This document shows positions 1-9,200 of a DNA stretch of 12,148 nt, piece by piece. The DNA comes from Smittium mucronatum (taxonomy: Eukaryota; Kickxellomycota; Harpellomycetes; Harpellales; Legeriomycetaceae): positions 1 through 12,148 of the forward strand of contig LSSL01004924.1 of assembly GCA_001953115.1 (NCBI GenBank), given 5' to 3'. The notes beneath the pieces were generated by a model that saw only the letters and a program-made list of their open reading frames with translations, made no database searches and was not told where the DNA came from. Position numbers and translations under genes: made by a program. Position 1 is the stretch's first letter; each line of letters starts with the position of its first letter.

Positions 1-66
1 CCCCCCCTGGCATTGCTTCAAGTAGGTTTATGACTGAGGTTACATGTGTCAAGAAGCAGGTCCTTT

Positions 67-90
67 TTCAACGAAAAATAGTTCGTTGAA
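67..90. repeat. Perfect 9-bp stem-loop in the arm
   Basis: TTCAACGAA at 67-75 pairs with TTCGTTGAA at 82-90 across a 6-base loop. The same structure is at 1320-1343 in the right arm. It is unchanged between the arms. It could be a subterminal transposase-binding site or an RNA hairpin; the sequence alone does not say which. Confidence 0.6.
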
Positions 91-147
91 GCTAATGATA
101 TCCTATTCAGGTCCAATTTCCAACAGGATTAATAAAATTAGGCTCCT

Positions 148-161
148 ACCCAAAATTGGGT
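148..161. repeat. Short 6-bp inverted repeat in the arm
   Basis: ACCCAA and TTGGGT are separated by two A bases. The copy in the right arm is at 1249-1262. With so small a spacer it is more likely a protein-binding half-site pair than an RNA hairpin. Function is unknown. Confidence 0.4.
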
Positions 162-242
162 TTGATCGACATGACTTTCCTACAGATAGCTGTTAGACGC
201 TGAGATCTGTGTGACCGTCGAACGCTGGACTTGTGCACTAGA

Positions 243-428
243 CTATGTCTCAACTGTGCTAAAAGATCGGTTCCTCCTGTTTCGAGATGGTCCTCCTCTG
301 GAATCGCTGTCCTCGGAATCGTTGTGCGCTGTGTCCACTACTCCTAACCAAGAATGGTAAAACGCTGTGTGAAATTTTAGTTTAGTGTACTTCGAAAAAT
401 ACACTATTAAGCCCCTAAACCAAGGCAA
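243..428 (-). CDS. Hypothetical 61-aa frame in the left arm, duplicate of 982-1167
   Basis: This is the inverted-repeat counterpart of 982-1167, identical in protein sequence except Asn for Ser in the basic C-terminal part. It also begins at TTG. An in-frame TGA sits just upstream because of the arm difference at position 437 (CGA in the other arm), so this copy cannot extend upstream. The two frames point towards each other across the loop. It is only as credible as its partner. Confidence 0.22.
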   Translation of the reverse strand: MPWFRGLIVYFSKYTKLKFHTAFYHSWLGVVDTAHNDSEDSDSRGGPSRNRRNRSFSTVET

Positions 429-444
429 GGTATTTCACTCTTAG

Positions 445-965
445 AGGCCCGAAAATGGCTAAATTGTATAAATATTACTAGTGATGTTTTTGGGGTTTGG
501 AATATTCTGGTATTAGTATGTTTAAATTGATATTTGTTCATTTTTATAAAACTGTGAATATATATTTAATAACTAAATTGGGATTTTTAAATCCTATAAT
601 TAGCCCTGTAAAAAATATATTCTAAAAAATATTGATTTATTATTATTTTTCATCACATTCTTTGATACACCTTCTGTTAAATGCAAAGGGAGTAAATGCT
701 TTTTTTTTTGATATTCTGAGATTTTCGTAGGATCAAATTTTGCTAAAGTCAGAAATTCATCTAGTTCAGGAAAATATGAAACGTATAGTCCCAATTTTCT
801 TTTATTTCTTCAAATTTGTTTTAAATTATCTCCTAAATAAATAAAAGACTGCCAGAATATTATAGACATTCAGATTTTTGTATTAAAAATCATAAATGCA
901 ACTTTTAGAGCAATAAATCTATTTGAATCAGTCTATAGTTATTGTTATTTTTGAGTAAATATTTC
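445..965. other. AT-rich loop between the foldback arms
   Basis: This 521-bp stretch resembles the surrounding host DNA in composition rather than the arms. Apart from the minus-strand frame at 600-794 and a T10 tract at 700-709, nothing recognisable is present: no transposase, tRNA or tandem array. Confidence 0.6.
600..794 (-). CDS. Hypothetical 64-aa frame in the loop of the foldback element
   Basis: The frame reads from TTG at 794 to TAA at 600-602 on the minus strand. It has no ATG near its start and an upstream in-frame TGA at 810-812. The first 45 residues have a protein-like mix (PELDEFLTLAKFDPTKISEY, about residues 9-28), then Lys/Asn-rich and aromatic residues take over, as expected of translated AT-rich spacer. 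It includes a lysine run encoded by a T-rich tract (700-709). It could be a fragment of captured or transposase-derived coding sequence between the arms. No family was recognised, and its length alone is not significant. Confidence 0.25.
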   Translation of the reverse strand: MGLYVSYFPELDEFLTLAKFDPTKISEYQKKKHLLPLHLTEGVSKNVMKNNNKSIFFRIYFLQG

Positions 966-981
966 CTAAGAGCGAAATACC

Positions 982-1167
982 TTGCCGTGGTTTAGGGGAT
1001 TAATAGTGTACTTTTCGAAGTACACTAAACTAAAATTTCACACAGCGTTTTACCATTCTTGGTTAGGAGTAGTGGACACAGCGCACAACGATTCCGAGGA
1101 CAGCGATTCCAGAGGAGGACCATCTCGAAACAGGAGGAGCCGATCGTTTAGCACAGTTGAGACATAG
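982..1167 (+). CDS. Hypothetical 61-aa frame in the right arm of the foldback element
   Basis: This frame starts at TTG, not ATG, and ends with TAG. An upstream in-frame TAA lies at 967-969, so it can extend only four codons further. The product is hydrophilic at its C-terminal half, with an acidic stretch (DSEDSDS, about residues 36-42) followed by a basic Arg/Ser-rich part (NRRSRS, about 50-55). No signal peptide, membrane segment or family is recognised. It overlaps the TTCG stem-loop. Comparison with the left-arm copy shows five base differences, four of them silent third-position changes (Pro, Gly, Tyr, Ser) and one Ser/Asn. That pattern hints at past selection on the protein, but the sample is small. 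It could be one exon, a remnant of a transposon ORF, or chance in GC-richer DNA. Confidence 0.25.
   Translation: MPWFRGLIVYFSKYTKLKFHTAFYHSWLGVVDTAHNDSEDSDSRGGPSRNRRSRSFSTVET
1004..1027 (+). repeat. 10-bp stem-loop with TTCG loop in the arm
   Basis: TAGTGTACTT at 1004-1013 and AAGTACACTA at 1018-1027 pair perfectly around TTCG. The loop-closing pair is T-A, so this is not the exceptionally stable C(UUCG)G tetraloop. The equivalent in the left arm (383-406, read on the minus strand) carries one change that turns a C-G pair into U-G, so the stem survives as RNA from that strand. The same change is silent in the overlapping reading frame. Confidence 0.6.
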
Positions 1168-1432
1168 TCTAGTGCACAAGTCCAGCGTTCGACGGTCACA
1201 CAGATCTCAGCGTCTAACAGCTATCTGTAGGAAAGCCATGTCGATCAAACCCAATTTTGGGTAGGAGCCTAATTTTATTAATCCTGTTGGAAATTGGACC
1301 TGAATAGGATATCATTAGCTTCAACGAACTATTTTTCGTTGAAAAAGGACCTGCTTCTTGACACATGTAACCTCAGTCATAAACCTACTTGAAGCAATGC
1401 CAGGGGGGGGGGTCTTTCACAAGGAGGGTTAA

Positions 1433-2143
1433 ACTCTTTTCCTGTATTACTCAGCTGGTAGTCCGATAGAGGAGCTTATTGTAGTTAAAAGAATAATCTT
1501 TTATATAAATCTTTTACTCCTATTCAATTTTATTAAGTATAATTTTTAATGGCATTATTCAACAGTAAAATCCCGTGGCAAAAAAAACAATTAAAGTATA
1601 AAAAAAACAGTATAAAAAGTTTGAAAATTTCCATAATAATATAGTAATCTTTAAAAGCCCGAAATAATAATTTTTAAATTTCATATACTTGGAGTAGTCA
1701 CTCATAACTTAATTTTGATTTATTATTGCTATTTATGAAGATTTATAACTAAAATCAATTTGAAATCAATTTTTTTAATGTGATGTTCATATATAATTGT
1801 AATCAAGTCATTAAAAGTCCAAAAATTAAATTCAAAATAAAACCATGTTTTTACTTTTTTTATCATTAATATGTATCTATATAAAATTCAAATTCCAAAA
1901 TACTAAACCTTATTAAAAACTCAAATTTACATTGAGCTTTATTTCAAACTCTTATTCAAAACAAAAGATTAAATAAAGATTTTAACATTGAATATCTTTT
2001 TACACAAGATGGTATTTCATTTCATTTCATTTATATCAAACAGACAATTAATATTTAAAATATTTATTTTTCATAATTCATCAATTATAAATATAAACTA
2101 ATATACGAATATATATCTTCAAAAAGATTTTAGATGAGCAAAG
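1433..2143. other. AT-rich non-coding stretch with one short GC-richer patch and a pentanucleotide repeat
   Basis: The first 60 bases or so (1433-1490) are richer in G+C than what follows. They contain a 38-codon frame with no ATG (1433-1549, plus strand) that is too short to call. The rest is AT-rich spacer. Near 2014-2032 the unit ATTTC is repeated almost four times. No promoter, RNA gene or mobile element was recognised. Confidence 0.5.
2014..2032 (+). repeat. Short (ATTTC)n microsatellite
   Basis: Nearly four tandem copies of ATTTC are present. It is a simple-sequence repeat in AT-rich spacer, with no evident function. Confidence 0.8.
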
Positions 2144-2422
2144 CTAGCCTCTAGTATTAAAGTGATTACATATCTGTGTAGTTGATTGATAAACTTTAAG
2201 AAGAAAAATAAAATTCGCTAATAAAAATCCAAATACAAAAAAGTTCACAACAATACCGGCTATATATAATTTTGATGATATCAGCGTCGAAGACAAAAGT
2301 TCTAAAAAAGCTGCAATAACTGAAGTGATCACGAACCACTTAAATCGCCTAGGAAGATCAATAAACATATTTTCGTTGCTCATTTTTTGGATGTTAATAC
2401 CAAATTTAAGATATATCCTCAA
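2144..2422 (-). CDS. Candidate small membrane protein, 92 aa (79 aa from an internal ATG)
   Basis: This is the longest uninterrupted frame in the window. It starts at ATG 2422 and ends at TAG 2144-2146. A second ATG at 2383 begins MSNEN and may be the better start, because the first 13 residues are AT-driven, while G+C rises from about 2383 inward. From the second start the protein has a short polar N-terminus with a basic patch (LPRRFK). Then come two hydrophobic stretches, about WFVITSVIAAFLELLS and, after SSKLY, a longer one ending in FIFLLKVYQ, consistent with two or three membrane spans. The C-terminus is polar (about STTQICNHFNTRG). The higher local G+C and balanced Ala/Gly/Ser/Val content favour real coding over chance. 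No family is recognised. It may be a single-exon gene or one exon of a larger minus-strand gene. A rough chance estimate for a frame this long here is well below one per window, but not negligible. Confidence 0.4.
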   Translation of the reverse strand: MRIYLKFGINIQKMSNENMFIDLPRRFKWFVITSVIAAFLELLSSTLISSKLYIAGIVVNFFVFGFLLANFIFLLKVYQSTTQICNHFNTRG

Positions 2423-2956
2423 GAATTTTATTCTTTAATGTTGAGATATAAAAGAAAGCAATTGTATAAAAAGATCCTTTTCAGTATATATATATATATT
2501 TATATTTAACAATAAATTCCAATGAAATTTTAAGTGATCAAAATAATAATTTATTCCTACTTCTCAAATTCCTATTTTAAGATATTTTTAAAAATTGTGT
2601 ATATCTTTCCCATTTATATATATATTTTTTTTATTCTTAAAGTTTTATTCTTGTCTTTGTTGCCTATTTCCTAATATTAATTGTAAAATATCATTTCTTT
2701 TTTTCATTATAAAGTCTGAATTATTTTTGTTTTCAGATCTCTGAAGAATTATTTATAAGATCTACTTATTAAATATTTATAGACCGCAGAATATACATTA
2801 AAAAGCGATGTATTTCCAAAAAAAATTATTTTTAGGATTTCTCTCACTGCTTTTAAAGACACTTAGGGTTGAATGGATGTTAGTTTTAATATGGATATTT
2901 TAATCTAGAACAATTTATATTGATAGCAGAGATGAGATCTGGGTTTAAAAAGAGTT
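2423..2956. other. AT-rich spacer between two minus-strand candidate frames
   Basis: This contains TA and T tracts and no frame worth calling. If 2957-3217 and 2144-2422 belong to one minus-strand gene, this would be an intron, and AG-ended pyrimidine-rich stretches are present on the minus strand just below 2957. In DNA this rich in T, such sites are expected by chance. Confidence 0.4.
2485..2498 (+). repeat. (TA)7 microsatellite
   Basis: Seven TA dinucleotides in tandem lie upstream (on the minus strand) of the 2144-2422 frame. A similar, shorter TA tract occurs near 2616-2625. Simple-sequence DNA. Confidence 0.8.
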
Positions 2957-3217
2957 CTACAATGCACAAAAATAAAAGTACAAAGGATCCTCGCTAAATG
3001 GAAATTTGAATATCCAATAATATGATTTTCCTGGCGGAATAATAAATATTAAATGAGTCCCGATTGATAATACATCTAATGTGATACAGTACATAAAATT
3101 ACGTATTCTAATATTAATTAATCGGTGCCACCAAAGAGAAGGAAAAAGATTCGTATAAAAAAATAACATTTTTAAAAAGATCCAAAAGATATTTTTAATT
3201 AATAATCCCGAATACAT
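2957..3217 (-). CDS. Candidate hydrophobic 86-aa protein
   Basis: The frame runs from ATG 3217 to TAG at 2957-2959 on the minus strand, the same strand as 2144-2422 and 534 bp upstream of it. The product is hydrophobic and aromatic, with possible membrane segments at about residues 5-25 and 42-65. It has a WWHR motif near residue 29, a PPGKSYY segment near 62-68, and an acidic SEDP near 75-78. The Trp, Pro and Gly content is higher than expected for translated AT-rich spacer, but much of the rest (Phe, Ile, Leu, Asn, Lys) is what chance would give. No family is recognised. Chance, an exon, or a small gene all remain possible. Confidence 0.25.
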   Translation of the reverse strand: MYSGLLIKNIFWIFLKMLFFYTNLFPSLWWHRLINIRIRNFMYCITLDVLSIGTHLIFIIPPGKSYYWIFKFPFSEDPLYFYFCAL

Positions 3218-6200
3218 AGTAGTAAGCTAAAATATTTTCATTGAAACTAAATTAAAACTAATGACAAAATTGGTATATTCATAATAAAATAAGTTTTTTC
3301 CTCATAATATCAATTTTAATATAAAGAAAAAAAAGTTATCACAAAGTTAAAAATGGCCTTAATATAATTTTGTTATTAAGCCTACACTTTTAGCAATGAA
3401 TAAAGATTGTTTCTAAAATTTAGATGATAAAACCAACTTAATAAGGGCCTGGAAGAACTAATAACATCATTGGCAAAAATTTAATAAAAATTCACTTCAA
3501 AAAATGCTTCTATATATATAAAAAAATAATAATTTTGTAAGTTTTGGTAAGTCAATGAAAGCAAAAACAATTTTCTAATCCATATTATTATGGAGATTAG
3601 ATAAATAATATCATATTAAAGATAGCAAATAAAATTTTAATTAAAGCATGTAATATCATGTGCTTATTTTTTTTTGTATCAAAAAATTTTATTGTCCAAT
3701 AATTTTGATTTTTTTATTTTATAATTAAAAAAAATTACATATATGGAAGATTCTTTTTGAATTCAGGCTTTTTTTTACTAGATGAACCATACGTCAAATA
3801 ACTAATTAAGCTTTTTGGTTGAATTATTATTCTTGATAGATAATAAATTTATTATTTTTAGCAATCAATAATTAGGATATTCGCTCCATTACCAATTGAA
3901 TTAAACCAATTCTTTCCAATTGATTTATTCACCAAAATAATTGAAGCTTTTATAATTTATAAATTTCCTAACTAGGAAAGTAGTAAAAATTTAATAGTAA
4001 AGCGTCTGAATTAATAAAGAATCTCCCATATAAAAATTTATGTATCGTTTATTTTAATCTCAATTCAACTATAAAATTGAAATCTTAATAAAATTAAACT
4101 CTATCAATAAAAATTAATCATATTATTTTATGATCTAGGTGCGATGAAAGAAAAAAATTATTATTATGTTTTTGGTTACATAAGATTAAACTTTTATGTT
4201 TATGAAAATAAGCGTTTAATATCTAACCGTTTGATGGGATATTTATAAATATCCACGATTATTATATTTTTTTATAATTCTTGTATTATAAACTTAATTT
4301 AAAATATTTTTTGTTATCTGAAATAAACCATAATTTACTTGTTTATATGTAAATATAGTAAATTATTAAAATATATTCATGATTTTGTTTGAATATCTTG
4401 TAACCATTTTTTAAAGTTGGATTTTTTATTTTAATGCAAGAGAAGTATTTTTCTGAGCTGTCATTCTCTTTTCTAAATCATAAAATAGTATTAAAAATAT
4501 TTAAAAATAGTCATATGTCCTCTAAAAATAATTTTTATTTTGAATAATGCGAGTAACAGTAAACTCAATTCTAATGTAAAAATAAGATAAGATTGTTTTT
4601 TATGTTTTTTTATATTTCTAGTAATAGTTTTTTACTGATTTTTTTTTTATAAAAATATAATGGTGTTATTATCTATTCTTTTTTATATTTTTTAAAAATA
4701 TATATTAAAAAGATTGGGATTCGAATTAGTTTAAAAAATTTATAGCTATTAATGATATTTATATCCATTAATAATAATAAATAGATTCGATATATTAATT
4801 CAAAAAAATTATGATATTTTTTTTAAAATTTAAAACTAAGTTGAAAAAGTATTAAACGATATTGTAAAAATTAATTACAAGCTCATTTTATTCTAATAGG
4901 ATTTGCTCTTAATTTCAAATATAATTTTAGCCAATTAGTAATCGTAGTTTTAGTTTAGAATCTAATTAAATAGTTCTTTTTCTTATTCGAAATATTATTA
5001 AAAAATCATGTTTTTTGGATTAAGTTAAAAATCGCATTTTTTGAATTTCAGACTTTTTTTACATTTCTCAGTTATGAGATAAAAAGAACAAGATGTATAA
5101 ATATAATAATACATATAAAGGATATTTTATACCAAAATAACTACATTAAGTTTTTAAAAAAAGACAAGATATAAGAATTATTTCAAAAAGTGACATAGTT
5201 TTTGATTTTATAAGCCCCTCTGGTGAATAATGCTAACTACAATTTTGTGATAAAATTTATAAACCAAAATGAAAAATGATTTATTCTGAGTTTCTGATAT
5301 TAATACATACTTTATATTTTAAGATCGAGTAAAAAAAGAACTTATTAGGAGAAAGGTAAATAATTAAATTGATATATCACAGGGCGAAAAATTATCACTC
5401 AAATTTTTAGGATGTCATTAAAGCTTTATTTTTTGAAATAAATAATAATAATTTGATGTTTTAAATATTATTAAAAATTTATTAGCCTTTAAACACTCTA
5501 AAAAAATGTTTTTTACAAATAATTGAGCAAGAAAGTTTTTTTTTTTTACTTTAATAGAATAACTTTTTTACATATAGATTTTTTTTTTTTGTCTTTTGGA
5601 ATTTTTTTGAAATTTTGAATATACGATCAAAATTAATTACAATAAACCCTAAAAATAAACAAATGTCAGTTTAGACACTTTATTATTAAAAATTTTAATC
5701 GAATTATTTACTTGAAATATTTTTAAAAGAAAATTTTTTAAAGCTTTTACAATTTATAATATTTCATACTTTTTTTAATAATAATACTTGTACTTTTAGA
5801 AAATCTAAACATAATCGAATAACTACTTTTAAAATAAAAATAGGAAATTAACTAATTTAGCTATAAAATTTACACATTTTAGTAAAATGGTAAGTTAAAT
5901 CAAGCATATTTATAAATATTTAAAATCTTATATTTTTTAAAAATATTTTTTAACAAAAAAATCCAATACTTTATGGGTTTTAACCATTTTAAATACCAGT
6001 TTTTTCAAATATGAAATTTAAATATAGCTCCTCATATAATTTTCGAAAAACACAGAAAATAAACAATAAATTAATAGCTGGATTGGATTTCAAATTTTTA
6101 ACATTTGATAAGATTAAGCTTATAAAATAATTAAAATTTCTTTATATCACATATATTTAATTTCAGTACATCTAATTTATATATAAATTTGCACTTTTGC

Positions 6201-9200
6201 ATTCTGGAAATTTAATATTTAATAAAATGACTATAATAAATGTTATTTTTTAAAGTTATATTATATATCCATATAATCTATTAGTGATATATTATCACTT
6301 TTGAAAACATCAGCTATAAATTCCATGCAACTTATTTTAATACTCGGATCTAGGAACATAAGAATAATCTATAATTTGATATCCTAAGCTTCATCTAAAG
6401 CTTTATTTATTGTTTAAGAAAAATCAAAAACTGTTTATATTTGTGAATAGTATGGTATACATATTTTTCAATTTTCGGAAATAGTTTGAATTTTTATATT
6501 ATTATATGGTCATTCTTTACATTTTATTTTTCAAAAAATATATATGATTATATGAAAATTATGATCATAAAATATTGAATCTATAAGCTAAGCCGAAAAT
6601 TTTTAAAACTTTTAAAAAAATGATACAATTTAGTAAATATTTTTTACTATCTATAAAAAAATCTTAATATTTGTTTATGTATGATAGTTTATCTATTATT
6701 ATTTTATGTAGAATAATCTTTTAATACTGATCTACTATTTCTAGAAAATAATCCTACTATCATATTGTATTTCAAAACTTGTTACCAGCATTTGAATTTA
6801 TCGATCACTTTAATCACAGCTTCCAATGCTTGTTTATTATGAAAAAATTATCATTTATATTAATGAATTATATTTTAATTCAATTGATTTTTAGTGAATT
6901 TTTTAATTAAGTTAAAAGTTTAGAAAAAAAAGAGATTTTTTAGTATCATTTTTTGAATTATAAATACCATTAGATAGAAATTGAAATATTAAAATTTTTT
7001 AGCTAGGATTGTTTTCAAAATTTATAGTGATTTACGATTAGTGAATTTTATTATTTATTTTTCTAATAATTTTTAATCGGACATGATTTAAATATTTGTT
7101 AAAGTCCGAATTTTTAATTTTTTCTAACCTTTAAAGAAATTATCCTAAAATAATATCTATAATTTTAAAAGCCTAAAATAAATAAATTTATCATTCAATA
7201 TCTTAAAATAATGATATTAATTCAATACCCAATTATGATTTATAAGCAATTTTTTTGAAATAAATGCAGAATATTTAAAAATTGAATTTTTTATTTAAGA
7301 ATTAATCAGTTATCAATTAACGAATTTTCCATAAATTACTGATCTCAAATTAATAGATAGCTCAAGAATTGGTTAATAATTGATATATTATTTAATGTAT
7401 TTTTAAATTAATTAATAAATCATATAATTATTTAAGGGTTGTAACAATGAGATTAGATTTTTTGGCTACTTAAGGTAATTAAAAGTTGAACTTTATTTAT
7501 TATTTCTTTATATATTTAATAATAAATAGTAAAAAAAATTCTAATAACTTGAAATATATTGTAGATCACAGCATTTATAAACTTAGAAAAAGCTGTAAAA
7601 TTACAATTTTAAATATTTTAGTAATAATTCTGTAAGAGGTTTAAATAATTTTATTTTTTTCTTTAAAAATCTGTGCATTAATACTTTTACAAAAAACAAC
7701 AACATAAAACTAGTATCTATAATTGGTTTATTTTTAATTTTTTTTTCAATTGAAAATATTAATTCGGTCCATAAAACCTAAATTTATTTTTGGCAACTTT
7801 AAGGTCTTAAAAACTGGGATATTATTATTGTTATTTTTGGAAATTTTATCGCCCCAAAAAAACAATGCTATATAAAAAACAATAAATACAAGAAAAGCAA
7901 ATAACCTCTAATAAAAAATAGCATGAGAAGAAATCAATAAAAGTTAAAATTAATCAAAGAGATTCTGAAATAAATATAAAATAAGAACAGATTCAAAAAT
8001 CTAGAAAAAAAATTAAATTCAACTGTAGACTAGAGTTGATAAACGTCTTAGTCAAAAGTAGCAATTAAGAAAAACATATTTAACCAATTATACCCTTTTT
8101 CATTTTAAATCTTTTCAGATCTTTCAAGTCCGATGGTATATATACGAATTTAAATTCATTTTCAACATATCAATAATCCAGTAATTATTTCATATTTTTT
8201 AATAAATTAATTATTTAGACCGATTGCGATAACTAATATACAAAAATTATTGTATGGAGTGAACTTGATTCAAGAAATGGTTTAAGTTGAAAGAATGAGA
8301 ATTTTTATCTTCAATTTTTTTGGATAAAATTCCAATAAGATTAATTTTTAGCAAAGAAAAAAGATATTTTGAACAAAAAAGTGTGGTATAAACATAAAAC
8401 TAACAATCAAGAAACTGATAATGCTATTTTGGAATTATTTTTTTATTTTTTTAATAAAAGTATTAGTATTTTTGAATTTTTATAAAATTAATAGATCGAT
8501 AAATTTAAAGATTTTGGATTTTCTTATTTTAGAATAAAAAATTAGCAAATTATTTTAAAGTTAAAAAAAATATCATTAAAAAAAATTATTAGAGGTTTAT
8601 TTTGATATTCGGGTATGTTTATTTTTAAATTTATGGGCTTTATATTATAGGTCAAAAATTACTATAAAGTTTCTATTGATAAATATTGTGATAGTTTTAT
8701 AATTTAAGCTCAATATCGATTATTAAATTTTTATTTTTTTAATTTTACAATGATGAAATAAAATTTTATAATACTATCCATATTAAATAGGTGAGAAAAA
8801 AATTTTGATAGATTTTTTAATGCATTAACTAAATGAAATAAATTATTAGTTAATGATTTAATTTATAAGTTATTTTTGTTGTAGTTTTTCCGTTAATATT
8901 TTTTTCCACTAAATACAAAGTAAAAAATTTTATGTATATTTATTTTAAATTTATGTTAAGGAGAATATTTTTATTTTTTAACAATAATTAATACAAGATT
9001 ACTATGGATAAGAGAGTAAAGGATTAAGTTAGGATAAAATAACATTGATTTTGAGAAGCTTATTCTTTTCCATAATTCTAAGATTGAGGTTGATATATAA
9101 TTATAAAAGATGAGGTTTTAATTAATATTTATTGTGATTTGTTGACTTTAATCAGGGTTTTTAATTATAATAAGAAATTAAAATCAATCGATATTTAATT

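Larger units (their letters stand above)
1..444 (+). repeat. Left arm of the foldback element
   Basis: This arm is the reverse complement of 966-1409, with mismatches only at left positions 174, 264, 271, 399, 411, 423 and 437: four transitions and three transversions. Identity ends sharply at 444/966. It opens with seven Cs, against ten Gs at the far end of the other arm; the missing Cs may simply lie before the window. The high identity implies a recent origin, or gene conversion between the arms. Confidence 0.95.
966..1412 (-). repeat. Right arm of the foldback element with terminal G-run
   Basis: This is the inverted copy of 1-444 and ends in ten consecutive Gs (1403-1412), a rare run in such AT-rich DNA. 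Six of the seven arm differences are C or G here and A or T on the left (in strand-matched comparison), or involve a change between the two classes. The long near-perfect pairing with the left arm means a read-through transcript would fold into a duplex of about 440 bp. Confidence 0.95.
1..1428. mobile_element. Foldback (long inverted repeat) DNA element, left end cut by the window
   Basis: Two long inverted arms (1-444 and 966-1409) flank a 521-bp AT-rich loop, the architecture of a foldback or long-TIR non-autonomous DNA transposon. The arms pair without a gap: every arm position x pairs with 1410 minus x from 8 to 444. The arms are clearly richer in G+C (roughly 45% by eye) than the loop and the flanking DNA. 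On the right, the G-run at 1403-1412 is followed by 16 bases ending in GGG and then TTAA at 1429-1432. On the opposite strand this reads TTAACCCTCC, like the end of a piggyBac-type element. The right boundary at 1428 is therefore inferred, not proven. The left terminus and any target-site duplication lie outside the window. No transposase was recognised. Alternatives are two copies of one dispersed repeat inserted head to head, or a palindromic duplication or assembly artefact at a contig end. Confidence 0.7.

Noticed and set aside
1..10. C-run at the window start as a telomere
   Set aside because: There is no tandem telomere unit. The C-run is the end of the inverted-repeat arm and is matched by the G-run at 1403-1412.
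1..444. Repeat-induced point mutation as the cause of the arm differences
   Set aside because: Only four of seven differences are transitions, and the arms remain rich in G+C.
1433..1549. 38-codon plus-strand frame with the protein-like piece SAGSPIEELIVVK
   Set aside because: No ATG, short, and the second half is what AT-rich spacer gives. It is noted only because the first 60 bases are richer in G+C.
4706..4725. GGGATTCGAATT, like a tRNA B box on the minus strand
   Set aside because: Neither strand folds into an acceptor stem, D arm and anticodon arm around it, and the flanks are plain AT-rich spacer.
6283..6299. Perfect 7-bp AT-rich hairpin AGTGATA/TATCACT, considered as a terminator
   Set aside because: Such hairpins are expected by chance in DNA this rich in A and T, and no gene ends there.
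7435..7446. TTTAAGGGTTGT as another piggyBac-type end
   Set aside because: No TTAA directly next to a GGG block in the required order, and no partner end within 2 kb.
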